From DATDVT01 sp035289905 (lineage in GTDB: Archaea > Nanobdellota > Nanobdellia > SCGC-AAA011-G17 > GW2011-AR18): 23,101 bases of DNA. The stretch is taken from NCBI GenBank assembly GCA_035289905.1, contig DATDVT010000010.1, positions 1 through 23,101 of the forward strand, given 5' to 3'. The translations under genes were made by a program, and so were the position numbers. The notes beneath the pieces are model-generated. The model had not been told where the DNA came from and did not search any database. It saw only the letters and a program-made list of their open reading frames with translations. This document shows positions 8,430 through 15,513 of the stretch, in pieces. Every line of letters starts with the position of its first letter. The first letter of the stretch is position 1.

Positions 8430-8868
8430 TTTCTTTATTTAATATCTTAACAAATTCCTTAGTTATATCTAAAAATTCATATAAATTTACCATTTTAACC
8501 TCTATAGATTTAACTCCTTTTGTTTTTAAGGTTACATTTTTTCTAAATTCTTCAGTTCCAGTATATTCTGATTTTTCTATTCTTTTTAGAATATTATAAA
8601 GGGACATATGTTTTTTTATTTTATTCCCTAAAAGTTTACTAACTAATAAAGCTCGCTCATTTTTTGAAAAAGGAACATCATTTAATTTTTTTTGTTTTTT
8701 TAATTCTATTAAGTAATTAGTGATACTCAATTCATAAGCAGCAATCATTCTTTTTATAGCGTTCATCATCACGTCAGTAGTTCTAGTATATTTTAAAGAT
8801 ACATAAACTAAATGATCTGCTCTTTTTAATTCTTCTTCAGGTATATTTTCATCAAGGATATCATACAT
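8422..8868 (-). CDS. Unknown helical protein, paralog A of a tandem pair
   Basis: 148 residues, not assigned to a family. It appears almost entirely helical and has no signal peptide or membrane segment. ADHLVYV at residues 17-23 opens a region that aligns with the next gene upstream in the operon, and EFRKN (107-111) followed by IEVKMVNLYEFLD aligns with that gene's EFVRQN and IEMIDIGKIKNYL. The two are therefore diverged tandem duplicates. Size and helical pattern recall HEPN-like helical proteins, but I see no RxxxxH catalytic motif, so I do not claim that fold. It overlaps minD by 8 bases at its 3' end and paralog B by 8 bases at its start, so production is probably coupled. Confidence 0.85.
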   Translation of the reverse strand: MYDILDENIPEEELKRADHLVYVSLKYTRTTDVMMNAIKRMIAAYELSITNYLIELKKQKKLNDVPFSKNERALLVSKLLGNKIKKHMSLYNILKRIEKSEYTGTEEFRKNVTLKTKGVKSIEVKMVNLYEFLDITKEFVKILNKENE

Positions 8869-9334
8869 TTTTTTTCACTCGTTCTAATTTTTTTAATAAT
8901 ATTCTTATATTTATCAAATAATTTTTAATCTTTCCAATATCAATCATTTCAATTTTACTATAATCTTTATCACACAAAACATACTTATTTTGTCTAACGA
9001 ATTCCATAGAACTATTTTGACGAAAACTAGTTAAATTATTTAGCTCCCATATAATGTTAAGTAATTTAGAATCAATTTCATACTTTTTCGCACAATCTTT
9101 CTTTAATATCTGAAATCTAGACTCAAAATCACTAGGAATAGTTAAGATATTTTTATTGTATTGTTCAAATGATATTATAGCTTCCATTGTATAATAAGTA
9201 GCCTTTTGTAAATTTTGAACTACTGTTAATAACAATTTTGGTTCATTTATTAATGAATAAGTAACATATGTCAAATGATCTGCTGTTTTAAAGTGTTTTT
9301 GCGCTAAGTTTATACATTCAATAAAATTTTTCAT
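8861..9334 (-). CDS. Unknown helical protein, paralog B of a tandem pair
   Basis: 157 residues, unassigned, predicted helical and soluble. It shares with paralog A the ADHLTYV block (residues 18-24), a hydrophobic helix of about 30 residues ending in an acidic segment, and the EFVRQN block (111-116), here followed by KYVLCDKDY. Paralog A has diverged in that last part (KNVTLKTKG). The start ATG overlaps the NAC stop by four bases (ATGA), tying its translation to NAC. Co-transcription with a ribosome-associated chaperone and a MinD ATPase is the only clue to function. It may heterodimerise with paralog A; this is inference from the duplication. Confidence 0.85.
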   Translation of the reverse strand: MKNFIECINLAQKHFKTADHLTYVTYSLINEPKLLLTVVQNLQKATYYTMEAIISFEQYNKNILTIPSDFESRFQILKKDCAKKYEIDSKLLNIIWELNNLTSFRQNSSMEFVRQNKYVLCDKDYSKIEMIDIGKIKNYLINIRILLKKLERVKKNV

Positions 9335-9660
9335 GATTTACTTAATTTTAATATTGCCTCAGCCAAATTACCTTTATTTTCTTCTAAAGCCTTTCTAGCC
9401 TCCTCTATAGATACCTGTGCCTGCTCAGCTACAATCTTTATATCACTTTCAGATATTTTTTTTTCTAATTCTTCAATTTCACCACTTATTTGCAATGAGA
9501 CTTGTCCCATCATATTAATTTTAACTATCTCAGGATTTCTAATTATTAATGTTTTATTTTGTTGTTTTATAAGAACCTCTTCAGCAGGGATTTCTTCTTG
9601 CTGAATACCCATCTTTTTCATAGCTGATTTAACTGCTTTGGGATTCATTCCTGGAAACAT
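9331..9660 (-). CDS. nac: Nascent polypeptide-associated complex protein (archaeal NAC)
   Basis: 109 residues, the normal size for the homodimeric archaeal NAC, which binds nascent chains at the ribosome exit. The N-terminus is the typical MFPGMNPK start. The NAC beta-barrel core runs from about residue 30 to 65 (LIIRNPEIVKINMMGQVSLQI), and a C-terminal UBA domain from about 73 to 107 (VAEQAQVSIEEARKALEENKGNLAEAI). It is the first gene of the operon running to 7415, with a TATA element about 32 bases before its ATG. The divergent neighbour is the DedA gene. Confidence 0.95.
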   Translation of the reverse strand: MFPGMNPKAVKSAMKKMGIQQEEIPAEEVLIKQQNKTLIIRNPEIVKINMMGQVSLQISGEIEELEKKISESDIKIVAEQAQVSIEEARKALEENKGNLAEAILKLSKS

Positions 9661-9687
9661 TGTAGAGCATAATATAGTAGCAAAACT

Positions 9688-9696
9688 TATATAAAA
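9688..9696 (-). promoter_or_regulatory. TATA box for the nac operon
   Basis: TTTTATATA on the minus strand, about 32 bases before the nac ATG. It drives nac, the two paralogs, the MinD-like gene and the Dph2 fragment, since no other gap exists in that operon. Confidence 0.6.
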
Positions 9697-9721
9697 AGAT
9701 ATCTCTAAGCTAAAGATGAGA

Positions 9722-9729
9722 TTTATATA
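9722..9729 (+). promoter_or_regulatory. TATA box for dedA (and probably cysS)
   Basis: TTTATATA, centred about 26 bases before the DedA ATG and implying a leaderless mRNA. cysS begins 13 bases after the DedA stop and probably shares this transcript. Confidence 0.6.
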
Positions 9730-9751
9730 TTAGATACAATTCTATAACCGA

Positions 9752-10402
9752 ATGTTACTAGCTAAATTTATAGAGATAATACTTAATATAGATAAATATC
9801 TTAATGAGCTTATTCAAAACTTTGGTGCACAAACATATATCTTATTTTTTATAATTTTATTTTGTGAAACTGGTTTAGTCATTACTCCTTTTTTGCCAGG
9901 GGATAGTTTATTATTTGCCATTGGTGCACTCTCCTCTCAAGGAACCTTAAATATTTATATCTTATTTATTACTTTAAGTGCAGCAGCGATTATAGGAGAT
10001 AGTGTAAATTATAAATTTGGACAATATTTAGGTAAGAAAGCCTTTAAAGAAAATTCGAAATTATTCAAAAAAAAGTATTTAATAAAAACAGAAAAATTCT
10101 ATGAAAAACATGGAAACAAAACAATTGTTCTAGCCCGATTTATTCCAATTATAAGAACATTTGCACCATTTGTTGCAGGTATTAGTAAAATGGATTATAA
10201 GAAATTTTTAGCTTATAATATGTTTGGTGGAATCTTATGGGTTGGGTTATTATTATTTGCAGGTTACTTTTTTGGTAATATTAAATTTGTAAAAGAAAAT
10301 TTTTCTCTAGTAATTTTAGGAATAATACTTATCTCACTAATTCCAGCAGTAATTGAATATTTAAATGAGAAACATAAACAGAAATATTTAAATGATAAGT
10401 AA
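9752..10402 (+). CDS. DedA-family (VTT/SNARE-associated) membrane protein
   Basis: 216 residues with several hydrophobic segments. Family motifs are ETGLVITPFLPGDSLLF (about residues 38-54), the GDSVNYKFGQYLGKK region, and RFIPIIRTFAPFVAGIS (about 128-144), in which the Arg and Pro residues are conserved. DedA proteins act as membrane lipid transporters or scramblases, including recycling of the undecaprenyl-phosphate carrier in bacteria. The lipid substrate in archaea is unproven. The gene is leaderless by its TATA position and lies 13 bases upstream of cysS, suggesting co-transcription without an obvious functional link. Confidence 0.92.
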   Translation: MLLAKFIEIILNIDKYLNELIQNFGAQTYILFFIILFCETGLVITPFLPGDSLLFAIGALSSQGTLNIYILFITLSAAAIIGDSVNYKFGQYLGKKAFKENSKLFKKKYLIKTEKFYEKHGNKTIVLARFIPIIRTFAPFVAGISKMDYKKFLAYNMFGGILWVGLLLFAGYFFGNIKFVKENFSLVILGIILISLIPAVIEYLNEKHKQKYLNDK

Positions 10403-10415
10403 TTTATAAAAGTTC

Positions 10416-11863
10416 ATGCTTAAGTTATATAATAATTTAACAAGAGAAAAAGAAGTTTTTAAACCAATAAATAAAAAATATGTGGGTATATATACTTGCG
10501 GGCCAAACAAAATCTCTAATTGAGATTTGGGCATACCGTTTATAATTTTGCTCACATAGGGAATCTAAGAACTTATATTTTTGAAGACATATTAAGAAGA
10601 ACTCTAGAATTTAATGGTTATAATGTAAAACATGTAATGAATATTACTGATGTTGGTCACTTAACATCCGACGCTGATGAAGGCGAAGATAAAATGGAGT
10701 TAAGTATTAAAAAAGAAAAAAAATCAGCTTATGAAATTGCAGAAAAATATAGTAAAGCATTTTTTAATGATTTAAAAGATCTAAATATTCAATCGCCAAC
10801 AACCATCTGTAAAGCAACAGATCATATCAAAGAAATGATTGATCTAGTAAAAGCCTTAGAAAAAAAAGGATTTACCTACCAAACTTCTGATGGAATTTAT
10901 TTTGATACTTCAAACTTAAAGGATTATGGAAAATTAGCTAGATTACAAATAGACCAATTAAAAGAGGGGTTTAGAATAGAAAAAAAAGAAAAAAGAAACA
11001 AGTCAGATTTTGCATTATGGAAATTTTCTCCTAAAGATAAAAAAAGAGAAATGGAATGGCCAAGTCCGTGGAAAGTTGGATTTCCAGGCTGGCATATTGA
11101 ATGTTCTGCAATGTCAATAAAATATCTGGGAGAACAATTTGATATTCATTGTGGTGGTATTGATCATATTCCAGTTCATCATACAAATGAAATTGCCCAA
11201 TCAGAATCTTTCACTGGAAAAAAACCTTGGGTAAAATATTGGCTTCATGGAGAATTTTTAATAGTTGATGAAGGCAAAATGTCAAAATCAGAAAATAATT
11301 TCTTAACATTGCAATCTTTAAAAAACAAAGGCTATGATCCTCTAGTTTACAGATTTTTTTGTTTGGAAACCCAATATAGAAAACAATTAAAATTTAGTTT
11401 TGAATCATTAGATAATACAAAAAATTCCTTAGAAAGATTAAAAGAATTTGTAAGAAAAATAAAATCTTACCAATCAGATTCATTAGGCTACAAAGACCTA
11501 GATAAATTAATTTCAATATGCGAAAAAGGCTTTAAAGAAGAGATTAATAATGATTTAGAAATACCAGGGGCTTTAGCTTACTTATTTGATTTTATCAAAC
11601 AAATAAATATCTTACTATCAGAAGAAAAACTAAGTAATCAAGATGCTCAATTAATCTTAGAATTTATAGAAAAAATTGATTCTATTCTTGGAATTTTAAA
11701 AGAAGAAGAAATACCTAATAAAATAACAAAACTAGCTGCAGAAAGAGTAATTGCTAGAGAAAACAAAGATTGGAAGAAATCAGATGAACTAAGAGATAAA
11801 ATTAAACAATTAGGATATCAAGTTGATGACTCCAAAAAAAAAATAATTATTAAAAAGATTTAA
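10416..11863 (+). CDS. cysS: Cysteinyl-tRNA synthetase, reading frame interrupted by a 29-nt putative intron
   Basis: Charges tRNA-Cys. Exon 1 (10416-10506) encodes MLKLYNNLTRE through IYTCGP, then hits a TGA at 10521 if unspliced. Exon 2 (10536-11863) resumes in another frame with VYNFAHIGN. Removing 10507-10535 joins them as TCGPTVYNFAHIGN, the normal CysRS sequence, and gives 472 residues, the usual length. Cys28 is then the zinc ligand at the same number as in E. coli, with GWHIECSA and the HHTNE motif supplying the other ligands. HIGN is at 37-40 and the second signature is KMSKS. A translation start at TTG 10520 would lose Cys28 and the first strand, so it is less likely. The HIPVHHTNE block differs from the E. 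coli enzyme and may signal transfer. The gene probably shares the dedA transcript. Confidence 0.93.
10507..10535 (+). other. Putative bulge-helix-bulge intron in cysS mRNA (29 nt)
   Basis: The fold is a canonical BHB. The outer helix is G10498-U10539, C10499-G10538 and G10500-C10537. The 3' bulge is U10534, A10535, C10536. The central helix is G10501-A10533 (non-Watson-Crick), G10502-C10532, C10503-G10531 and C10504-G10530. The 5' bulge is A10505-A10507. The inner stem is C10508-G10529, AAA 10509-10511 with UUU 10526-10528, one bulged A10512, then UCUC 10513-10516 with GAGA 10522-10525 and a 5-nt loop. Cleavage after the second base of each bulge removes exactly 29 nt and restores the CGPTVY reading frame. 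The pairings are seen in the sequence; splicing itself is inferred. Confidence 0.8.
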
Positions 11864-11871
11864 AAAATTAA

Positions 11872-13500
11872 TTACATCTCTGGCATTCCACCAGGAGGCA
11901 TTCCAGACATATTTTTTGAAGAACCAGATGAAGCTAACACATCATCAATTCTCAAAATCATCTCAGCAACCTCAGTAGCAGATTTAATTGCTTGTGTTTT
12001 TATTTTTAAAGGCTCTAATACTCCTTCAGACCAAGCATTCATTACCTTACCAGTATAAACATTTAGTCCAGCCCATTTTTCTCCCTTCTCATGGCTAGCC
12101 TTTAATTCAGTTAAAGTATCTATTGGATCTAAACCAGCATTCTCAGCTAACGTAATTGGAATTACTTCTAAAGCATCAGCAAAAGCCTGTACAGCTAACT
12201 GCTCTCTGCCAGAAAAAGAAGTAGAATAAGCTCTTATCTCTCTAGCTAACTCTAATTCTACTGAACCAGCTCCAGCTACAATCTTTCCTACATCAATAGC
12301 AGCACAAATATCACCTATTGCATCTTTTACTGCCCTCTCAACTTCATCAACAACATGCTCTGTTCCACCCCTAACTAAAATGGTTACAGCCTTTGCATCT
12401 TTACATTCCTCAACATAAGTCATATCTTCATCTCCAACCTTCTTTGCACTAACCCTTCCAGCAAAACCTAAATCTTTTTCTGTTAGATCATTTAATTTAG
12501 TTATAATTTTACCACCAGTAGCTCTAACTAACTTTTCCATATCACTCCTCTTAACTCTTCTAACAGCATAAATATCTTCTCTTGCTAAATAATGTTGTAC
12601 TAAATCATCAATTCCTTTTTGACAAATTACAACTTTAGCTCCAGATTTTTTAATCTTTTCGACCATATCTTTTAACATTCTTTCTTCCATGTCTAAAAAA
12701 GCCTGCATCTTTGAAGGATCATCAATTTGGATTTTAGTGTCTATCTCTGTAGACTTTACCTCTAAAGCAGAATCAATTAAAACAATTTTTGCATCTCTTA
12801 CAACATCTGGCATTCCAGGATGTAATTTTTCTTTATCAATAGTAATTCCCAGAACTAATTCAGATTCTTTTATACCTGCTCCAGTTTTCTTTTCAATCTT
12901 AATATTATCCTTATTTACTGTTACTTTATTATCCTTCTTCTCTAAAACTTGTTTTACAGCTTTAACAGCTATTTCAGATAATAATTCTTTAGCTGACTCA
13001 GCTCCCTTCCCAACCATAGCTGTTGCAGCAATAGATTTTAGTTTGTCAATACTTTTTTCATCAACAGATTCACTAATAATATTTAATATCTCATGGGCCC
13101 TTTCCGCAGCCATCCTATATCCTTTAGTAATAACTGTTGGATGAATTTCTTTATCTAATAGAGCTTCAGCGTTTTTTAATAATTCCCCTGCTAAAATTAC
13201 TGCAGTAGTAGTACCATCTCCTACCTCATTTTCTTGAGTTTTAGCAACTTCTACTACCATCTTAGCCCCAGGATGTTCTATTTGCATCTCTTCTAAAATT
13301 GTAACTCCATCATTAGTTACAATAATATCCCCTAAAGAACTAACTAGCATTTTGTCCATTCCTTTTGGACCTAAAGTTGTTCTAACAGTTTCAGCCACTA
13401 TTTTAGCAGCCATAATATTGTTTCTTTGAGCATCTTTTCCAGTTGTTCTTTTTGAATTTTCAGCCAGTATATATATTGGTTGTTGATTACTATTTGCCAT
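11872..13500 (-). CDS. Thermosome subunit (group II chaperonin)
   Basis: 542 residues, standard length. It folds proteins in a double ring in the cytoplasm with ATP. Motifs are TTLGPKGMDKMLV (residues 41-53), TNDGVTILE (62-70), the catalytic GDGTT (94-98), and VAGAGSVELELA in the second equatorial segment, with a Gly/Met-rich tail (GMPPGGMPEM). It starts at the ATG at 13500, which has a strong GAGGAG Shine-Dalgarno 8 bases upstream, unusual here because most neighbours look leaderless. A TATA element sits at 13559-13566. The stop lies 8 bases from the convergent cysS stop. Confidence 0.98.
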   Translation of the reverse strand: MANSNQQPIYILAENSKRTTGKDAQRNNIMAAKIVAETVRTTLGPKGMDKMLVSSLGDIIVTNDGVTILEEMQIEHPGAKMVVEVAKTQENEVGDGTTTAVILAGELLKNAEALLDKEIHPTVITKGYRMAAERAHEILNIISESVDEKSIDKLKSIAATAMVGKGAESAKELLSEIAVKAVKQVLEKKDNKVTVNKDNIKIEKKTGAGIKESELVLGITIDKEKLHPGMPDVVRDAKIVLIDSALEVKSTEIDTKIQIDDPSKMQAFLDMEERMLKDMVEKIKKSGAKVVICQKGIDDLVQHYLAREDIYAVRRVKRSDMEKLVRATGGKIITKLNDLTEKDLGFAGRVSAKKVGDEDMTYVEECKDAKAVTILVRGGTEHVVDEVERAVKDAIGDICAAIDVGKIVAGAGSVELELAREIRAYSTSFSGREQLAVQAFADALEVIPITLAENAGLDPIDTLTELKASHEKGEKWAGLNVYTGKVMNAWSEGVLEPLKIKTQAIKSATEVAEMILRIDDVLASSGSSKNMSGMPPGGMPEM

Positions 13501-13508
13501 TTTTCACA

Positions 13509-13514
13509 CTCCTC
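13509..13514 (-). promoter_or_regulatory. Shine-Dalgarno of the thermosome gene
   Basis: GAGGAG on the minus strand, 8 bases before the ATG. It fixes the start codon and implies a leadered mRNA of about 35 bases, unlike most genes in this window. Confidence 0.75.
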
Positions 13515-13558
13515 ATTAGAGAATTCACATCCTTTTTTTAAAGATAATTAAAAGCCGA

Positions 13559-13566
13559 TATATAAA
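13559..13566 (-). promoter_or_regulatory. TATA box for the thermosome gene
   Basis: TTTATATA on the minus strand, about 62 bases before the ATG. It leaves room for a short leader carrying the GAGGAG site. Confidence 0.6.
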
Positions 13567-13579
13567 TTAAATGTAAAAA

Positions 13580-13587
13580 TATATAAA
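13580..13587 (+). promoter_or_regulatory. TATA box for the nucleotidyltransferase gene
   Basis: TATATAAA, about 49 bases before the ATG at 13633, predicting a leader of about 20 bases. It lies only 13 bases from the divergent thermosome TATA box, so the two promoters may interfere. Confidence 0.5.
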
Positions 13588-13632
13588 CCCTTCTGTAGAA
13601 AGCTTTAATACAAACCAATATCTTAAAATTAT

Positions 13633-14358
13633 ATGAAATGTATTATCCTTGCTGCTGGGTATTCAACAAGACTATATCCATTAACACTAAATATACCAAA
13701 AGCATTAATAAAAGTTAATAATAAACATTTAATAGATTATATTATAGATAAAGTTAAAAATATTAAAGAAATAGATGAAATAATTCTAGTTTCTAATAAT
13801 AAGTTTTATAATCAATTTTTAGATTGGAATAAATCAAATAATATAAAAATAATTAATGATCTAACTAATTCTAATGAAGAAAGGTTGGGAGTAGTAAGAG
13901 AGATGTGTTTTGTAATAGAAAAAGAAAAAATAAATGATGATCTTTTAGTTATCGGTGGAGATAATTTATTTGAAACAGATCTAAATAAAATGATTCAATT
14001 ATTCAAAAAAACAAATTCTTCAGTAATAGCTGCTAAAGATCTAGAAGATCCAGAAAAATTAAAAAAGAAATTTGGGACTATAGAAATAGATGACAACTAT
14101 AAAATTATAGGTTTCGAAGAAAAGCCAGAAAATCCGAAATCTTCTTTAGCCGGTACATTTATTTATTTATTCATAAAAAACGATATAAAAGAATTTAAAA
14201 ATTGTGTTGAAGAAAAAAACAAACCAGATAACGCAGGAGAATTTATTAAATACTTAGCAAATAAAAGAGATGTGTATTGTTATATATTTAAAGAAGAATG
14301 GTATGATATTGGTAATTATGAAGATTTAAAATTAATTGAACAAAAATTTATCAACTAA
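13633..14358 (+). CDS. Sugar-phosphate nucleotidyltransferase (RmlA/GalU-like fold)
   Basis: 241 residues. It transfers a nucleotide from NTP to a sugar 1-phosphate to form NDP-sugar. The glycine-rich NTP loop is LAAGYSTRLYPLT (residues 6-18) followed by the PKALI Lys. The metal-binding segment is GGDNLFETDL, then FGTIEID, GFEEKPENPKSSLAGTFIY, and the ending EEWYDIGNYEDLK, a typical product-site pattern. The sugar and nucleotide cannot be told from sequence. It lacks the C-terminal beta-helix of bifunctional acetyltransferase forms. Its last 27 bases overlap the convergent trpS 3' end. Confidence 0.9.
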   Translation: MKCIILAAGYSTRLYPLTLNIPKALIKVNNKHLIDYIIDKVKNIKEIDEIILVSNNKFYNQFLDWNKSNNIKIINDLTNSNEERLGVVREMCFVIEKEKINDDLLVIGGDNLFETDLNKMIQLFKKTNSSVIAAKDLEDPEKLKKKFGTIEIDDNYKIIGFEEKPENPKSSLAGTFIYLFIKNDIKEFKNCVEEKNKPDNAGEFIKYLANKRDVYCYIFKEEWYDIGNYEDLKLIEQKFIN

Positions 14359-15426
14359 ATTTTTAGCTTTTTCTCTTTTTTCTTGATGTTGTTCTAAAAA
14401 TCTAGTTAATTTCTCAATTAAAATTTCTTTCAATTCTCCAGATAATAGTTTTCCAGATTTATAATCATCATAAATCTTTTCTAATTTTTTATCATTTTCT
14501 TCGAGTCCAAATCTTAACAGTTGATAAGAAATATCAACATCAGGATTTCCACCTTTTTTTCTATGTTCTTCAACTGTTGCTTGACCACCAGAAAAAGCAT
14601 AATTCTTTATTTTTTTAGCTGTATCTTTGGGAGAATCAGTTAAAGCAATATATGAGGTAATATCTGAGGAACTCATCTTTCCTCCCTTTAAACCAGGTAA
14701 AACTTTATTAAATACTGCAGAGGGAGATATAAACTTAAATTCAGAAGACATTCTATAGGCTATATCTCTTGTAAAATTGATATGAGGTAGCTGATCTGCA
14801 CCCACAGGAACAACTGTAGGTTTTGGTCCACCAAATTCTTTTAATTGAGGATGTAATATATCTGCAACCTGAGTTAATGCAGAAACTATCTTAACAGGAC
14901 TAGTTTCTCCATAAATATTTGTTATCTCATTAAAAGTAGTTTTCTTAGAAATCATTTTACTTAAATTCATATAACTTTTAGTACCATTTGTTTGAAAGTA
15001 AAAATGAACTTTATTTGGTTTTAAACCAAGAGCAATATAATTTAATAAATATTGATCTATTGCTATTTCTTTTGCTTGTTCTAAAGATATATTTCGTGTT
15101 AAATAAGCCTCTAAATCTGCAACAGCAATAAAACATTCAGCACCTAATTTCTGATAATAAATAATTTCTTCAGCAATCATTTTATGCCCTAAATGAAATC
15201 TACCAGAAGGCATTAAACCAGTCATCATAACAAAATCTTTTTTTTCATTTATTGCTTTTAAAATAACTTGAAAGTCTTTATGTCCAAAAATTAAACCACG
15301 CCTCATAGATAATGAAGGGTTAGATATTTTAGGTAAAATCTTAAAAAACTTATCAATTCCAAATTTATCACATAGAGTATTATAGTCTTTAATTTCAATT
15401 TTCCCCCAAGGATCAATACAATTCAT
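14332..15426 (-). CDS. trpS: Tryptophanyl-tRNA synthetase, archaeal/eukaryotic type
   Basis: 364 residues, class I synthetase. The HIGH-type motif is PSGRFHLGH (residues 73-81), and the KMSKS loop appears as GGKMSSSD. The N-terminal DPWGKIEIKDYNTL segment and the AFSGGQATVEEHRKKGG region are characteristic of archaeal and eukaryotic TrpRS rather than bacterial TrpRS, so this synthetase is native in type, unlike aspS. The gene is alone on its transcript, with a TATA element centred about 21 bases before the ATG. It overlaps the convergent nucleotidyltransferase by 27 bases. Confidence 0.95.
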   Translation of the reverse strand: MNCIDPWGKIEIKDYNTLCDKFGIDKFFKILPKISNPSLSMRRGLIFGHKDFQVILKAINEKKDFVMMTGLMPSGRFHLGHKMIAEEIIYYQKLGAECFIAVADLEAYLTRNISLEQAKEIAIDQYLLNYIALGLKPNKVHFYFQTNGTKSYMNLSKMISKKTTFNEITNIYGETSPVKIVSALTQVADILHPQLKEFGGPKPTVVPVGADQLPHINFTRDIAYRMSSEFKFISPSAVFNKVLPGLKGGKMSSSDITSYIALTDSPKDTAKKIKNYAFSGGQATVEEHRKKGGNPDVDISYQLLRFGLEENDKKLEKIYDDYKSGKLLSGELKEILIEKLTRFLEQHQEKREKAKNLVDKFLFN

Positions 15427-15442
15427 AATAGCTAACTCTCTT

Positions 15443-15450
15443 TTTATATA
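15443..15450 (-). promoter_or_regulatory. TATA box for trpS
   Basis: TATATAAA on the minus strand, centred about 21 bases before the ATG, slightly close for leaderless start. Either the transcript starts at or just inside the ATG, or another site is used. Confidence 0.4.
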
Positions 15451-15513
15451 TTAATTCACTATTATTTAAATTTGACTCTATAATTAAAATAATAACCAAT
15501 ATATTCGTTTTTA

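Noticed and set aside
10401..10412. AATTTATAAAAG as a promoter for cysS
   Set aside because: It lies only a few bases before the ATG at 10416, so transcription would start inside the gene; co-transcription with dedA fits better.
10521..10523. TGA in cysS as selenocysteine or other readthrough
   Set aside because: Readthrough keeps the wrong frame; the insert is 29 bases, so the HIGH-motif region would still not be reached, and the next in-frame stop follows soon.
10520..11863. CysRS beginning at TTG 10520
   Set aside because: It would lack the first strand and zinc ligand Cys28, while a perfect CysRS N-terminus lies just upstream in another frame.
12689..13144. Plus-strand open frame of 151 codons inside the thermosome gene
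   Set aside because: Ser/Ile-rich translation with no family likeness, wholly antisense to a clearly conserved gene.
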